A stretch of DNA of 64,000 nt, from contig NZ_JXSL01000022.1 in assembly GCF_000829825.1 (NCBI RefSeq), positions 1 to 64,000 of the forward strand. The letters run 5' to 3'. The DNA is from Paramagnetospirillum magnetotacticum MS-1 (GTDB lineage Bacteria; Pseudomonadota; Alphaproteobacteria; Rhodospirillales; Magnetospirillaceae). Shown here in pieces: positions 61,649 to 64,000 of the stretch (position 1 is its first letter; each line of letters starts with the position of its first letter). A program made the translations under genes and the position numbers. Under the pieces are notes generated by a model that was given only the letters and a program-made list of their open reading frames with translations, was not told the DNA's origin and ran no database searches.

Positions 61649-62575
61649 TCAGTCCTGATCCACCGCATCCGGGATATCGATGGGCAGCGATAGCAGATCG
61701 CCCGCCGCCCCGCGATTGCGCAGCAGGGACAGGATGCGAATCATGGTGGCGCGCAGGTCGCGGCGCGGCACCACCATGTCGACCATGCCGTGCTCCAGCA
61801 GGTATTCCGCCTTCTGGAAGCCCTCGGGCAGCTTTTCGCGGATGGTGCTCTCGATGACGCGGGCGCCTGCGAAGCCGATCACCGCGCCGGGCTCGGCGAT
61901 GGCGATGTCACCCAGCATGGCGAAGCTGGCCGAGACGCCGCCGGTGGTGGGGTCGGTCAGCAGCACGATATAGGGCAACCGCTTTTCCTTGACCTTGTCC
62001 ACCGCCACGGTGGTGCGGGCCATCTGCATCAGGGACAGGATGCCTTCCTGCATGCGGGCGCCGCCCGAGGCGGGAATGACGATCAGCGGCGCATCCTGCA
62101 GCACGGCCAGTTCAGCCGCCGCCACGATACCCTCGCCCACCGCGACGCCCATGGAGCCGCCCTGGAAGTCGAAGTTGAAGCAGGCGGCCACCACATTCAT
62201 GCCGCCCATGCGGCCGTGGGCCACCACGATGGCGTCGGTTTCGCCGGTCTTGGAGCGGGTGTCCTTGAGCCGGTCGGTATAGCGCTTCTGGTCCTTGAAC
62301 TTCAGCGGGTCGTCGGCGACCTTGGGCAGTTCGATGCGCTGGAACTGGCCGTCATCGAACAGCATGCCGAGGCGCTTCTTAACCGAAAGCCGCAGGTGAT
62401 GGCCGCAATGCTGGCAAACGTTCAGGGACTTCTCCAGGTCGCGGTGGAAGATCATATGACCGCAACCCGGGCATTTGAGCCACAGATTGTCGGGCACCTC
62501 CTTGGGCGCTACCAGTCCGACCAGGCGCTCCTTGAGCGAGCGGCGGGTCTCGTTGAGGTTGGTCAGCCAATTCAT
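61649..62575 (-). CDS. accD: Acetyl-CoA carboxylase, carboxyltransferase beta subunit
   Basis: 308 residues. The N-terminal zinc ribbon has four cysteines (LKCPGCGHMIFHRDLEKSL, then NVCQHCGHHLRL). The crotonase-like part has GGSMGVAVGEGIVAAAELAV, SGGARMQEGILSLMQMARTT and DPTTGGVSASFAMLGDI. With AccA it carries carboxyl to acetyl-CoA, the first step of fatty-acid synthesis. It follows trpA by 11 bases. Confidence 0.97.
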   Translation of the reverse strand: MNWLTNLNETRRSLKERLVGLVAPKEVPDNLWLKCPGCGHMIFHRDLEKSLNVCQHCGHHLRLSVKKRLGMLFDDGQFQRIELPKVADDPLKFKDQKRYTDRLKDTRSKTGETDAIVVAHGRMGGMNVVAACFNFDFQGGSMGVAVGEGIVAAAELAVLQDAPLIVIPASGGARMQEGILSLMQMARTTVAVDKVKEKRLPYIVLLTDPTTGGVSASFAMLGDIAIAEPGAVIGFAGARVIESTIREKLPEGFQKAEYLLEHGMVDMVVPRRDLRATMIRILSLLRNRGAAGDLLSLPIDIPDAVDQD

Positions 62576-62586
62576 GGGGAATGCTC

Positions 62587-63396
62587 CTACTTGCGCGCGC
62601 CCCGCACGCCCTCGGCCAGGTCCTTGACCAGGGCCAGGGGGGCGGAGACGGCGGAAGGCTTGCCGATATTGTCGGCCAGAACCGAGACGATGGCGGAACC
62701 CACCACGGCGCCGTCGGCGACGCGCGCCACCTGGGCCGCCTGGGCGGGGGCCTTGATGCCGAAGCCGACACAGACTGGCAGATCCGTGTGGCGGCGGATG
62801 CGGGCGACCGCGTCGTCGATGGCCGATTGGGCCGCCGAAGCCGTGCCGGTGATGCCCGCGATGGACACGTAGTAAACGAAGCCCGAGGCGTTGGACAGCA
62901 CCACGGGCAGGCGGGCGTCGTCGCTGGTGGGCGTGGTCAGCACGATGAAGTCGATGCCGGACCGGCGCAGATGGGGCACCAGTTCGTCGGCCTCCTCGGG
63001 CGGCAGGTCGACGATGATCAGCCCGTCCACTCCGGCCCGGGCGGCGTCGGCGGAGAACTTTTCCGCGCCCCAGGCATAGACGGGGTTGTAGTAGCCCATG
63101 AGGATGATGGGAGTCTCAGAATCCGTCTTGCGGAAGACCTCGACCATCTCCAGGGTTTGTTTCAACGAGCCGCCAGCCTTCAGCGCCCGGCCTGCCGCCA
63201 GTTCGATCACCGGGCCGTCGGCCATGGGATCGGTGAAGGGCATGCCCAGCTCAATGATGTCGGCGCCCGCCGCAGGCATGCCGTCCAGCAAGGCCTGGCT
63301 GGTGGCGCGGTCGGGGTCGCCCGCCGTGATGAAGGTCACCAGGGCGGCGCGGTTCTCGGCCTTCAGCTTGGCGAAGCGCTGTTCAAGCCTGCTCAT
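62587..63396 (-). CDS. trpA: Tryptophan synthase alpha subunit
   Basis: 269 residues from [20 protein letters not shown] at 63396. The catalytic Glu ([11 protein letters not shown]) and Asp (PMADGPVIE) are present, and the phosphate site [20 protein letters not shown]. It splits indole-glycerol-phosphate to indole, which tunnels to TrpB. The start overlaps the trpB stop. Confidence 0.97.
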   Translation of the reverse strand: MSRLEQRFAKLKAENRAALVTFITAGDPDRATSQALLDGMPAAGADIIELGMPFTDPMADGPVIELAAGRALKAGGSLKQTLEMVEVFRKTDSETPIILMGYYNPVYAWGAEKFSADAARAGVDGLIIVDLPPEEADELVPHLRRSGIDFIVLTTPTSDDARLPVVLSNASGFVYYVSIAGITGTASAAQSAIDDAVARIRRHTDLPVCVGFGIKAPAQAAQVARVADGAVVGSAIVSVLADNIGKPSAVSAPLALVKDLAEGVRGARK

Positions 63397-64000
63397 CAGA
63401 CTAACCCCCCCAGATGCTCGTCGCCCAGCGCCTTGGCGATGGTGCTGACATCCTTGTCGCCGCGTCCCGACAGATTGATCACCATCAGGTGATCCTTGGG
63501 CAGGGTGGGGGCGATCTTGGAGGCATAGGCGATGGCGTGGCTGGATTCCAGCGCCGGGATGATGCCTTCCAGGCGGGTGCATTGCTGGAAGGCGACGACG
63601 GCCTCGTCATCCTTGACCGAGACGTATTCCACCCGGCCACTTTCATGCAGCCAGGCATGTTCCGGCCCGATGCCGGGATAGTCCAGGCCCGCCGAGATGG
63701 AATGGGCCTCGGCGATCTGGCCGTCGGAATCTTGCAGAAGATAGGTGCGGTTGCCGTGCAGAACGCCCGGCTTGCCGCCGGTAAGGCTGGCGGCGTGCAG
63801 CTTGTCCAGGCCGTGACCGGCCGCCTCGACGCCGATGATGCGTACGCTCTTGTCATCGAGGAAGGGGTGGAACAGGCCCATGGCGTTGGAACCGCCCCCG
63901 ATACAGGCCACCAGGGAATCGGGCAGGCGGCCTTCGGCGGCCATGATCTGGGCGCGCACTTCCTCGCCGATCACCGACTGGAAATCGCGGACCATGGCCG
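63396..64000 (-). CDS. trpB: Tryptophan synthase beta subunit, C-terminal half (clipped by window end)
   Basis: The last 201 residues are inside the window. They begin within [17 protein letters not shown], so the catalytic lysine and N-terminal domain are beyond the right edge. Present are the PLP phosphate loop [18 protein letters not shown], the [20 protein letters not shown] segment and the [19 protein letters not shown] stretch. It joins indole and serine to give tryptophan. trpB-trpA-accD is the usual alphaproteobacterial order. Confidence 0.97.
   Translation of the reverse strand, partial: AMVRDFQSVIGEEVRAQIMAAEGRLPDSLVACIGGGSNAMGLFHPFLDDKSVRIIGVEAAGHGLDKLHAASLTGGKPGVLHGNRTYLLQDSDGQIAEAHSISAGLDYPGIGPEHAWLHESGRVEYVSVKDDEAVVAFQQCTRLEGIIPALESSHAIAYASKIAPTLPKDHLMVINLSGRGDKDVSTIAKALGDEHLGGLV

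Overview
The window is a stretch of high-GC chromosome from an alphaproteobacterium, probably a Magnetospirillum-like member of the Rhodospirillaceae. I infer this from the gene mix, not from a database match: a lateral/FlbD-type flagellar cluster with a sigma-54 activator, aerobic-type cobalamin genes (cobM, cobA, cobB), an intracellular PHB depolymerase with a cysteine nucleophile, the anaerobic ubiquinone genes ubiTUV, a bacteriophytochrome, and many multi-PAS histidine kinases. Codon use and GC are even over most of the window. The exceptions are the first 3 kb and the short island at 11.3-12.9 kb.

Layout. 1-3017: accessory DNA with the end-clipped HIRAN-domain gene, a DUF3987-like P-loop protein, about 0.5 kb with no recognisable gene, and a coiled-coil gene broken by a frameshift. 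3113-10869: a minus-strand sensory operon running from a LivK-type periplasmic binding protein, through a membrane histidine kinase with five PAS domains, to a bacteriophytochrome kinase with a heme oxygenase fused at its C-terminus. The starts and stops of these genes touch or overlap. 11291-12942: a phage-remnant mini-island of about 1.6 kb at tRNA-Ala(CGC), bounded by a perfect 45-bp repeat of the tRNA 3' half, with decayed integrase, Rha and BRO-N genes and tandem TTGTCCCAG repeats near both ends. 12991-18000: a conserved hypothetical gene, ubiTUV (O2-independent ubiquinone hydroxylation) and a receiver/cyclic-nucleotide-binding protein.

18019-36435: the flagellar region, all on the minus strand. 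A fliK-flgD-flgE unit has a good sigma-54 promoter, and a fliF-fliG-fliH-fliN-flbD-flhA-flhF-flhG-(second FliK-like) unit follows. A J-domain membrane protein with an SH3-like domain lies downstream. FlbD encoded here is the likely activator of the sigma-54 promoters, and FlbD-like palindromes precede fliF and fliK. 36528-43054: housekeeping genes (CinA-like, GNAT-Nudix fusion, argJ, PpiC-type prolyl isomerase, gap, pgk). 43199-47584: cobM, cobA and cobB interrupted by a TauE/DsbD-like membrane protein and a SCO1 copper chaperone. 47727-57894: phaZ, YcgN-like, gshA, a long PanD-like protein, queC, a periplasmic binding protein, asnB, a TPR-methyltransferase and an Rrf2-regulator/flavodoxin pair. 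57984-58300 is a palindromic MITE-like element. 58319-64000: folC, a MASE3 histidine kinase, accD, trpA and the C-terminal half of trpB, which runs off the right edge.

The most unusual items are the phytochrome-kinase-heme oxygenase fusion and its operon, the tRNA-Ala mini-island, the J-domain/SH3 protein, the extended PanD-like protein, and several candidate regulatory sites (FNR-like before ubiT, PhaR-like before phaZ, FlbD-like before fliF). No CRISPR array, rRNA or intact insertion sequence was seen.
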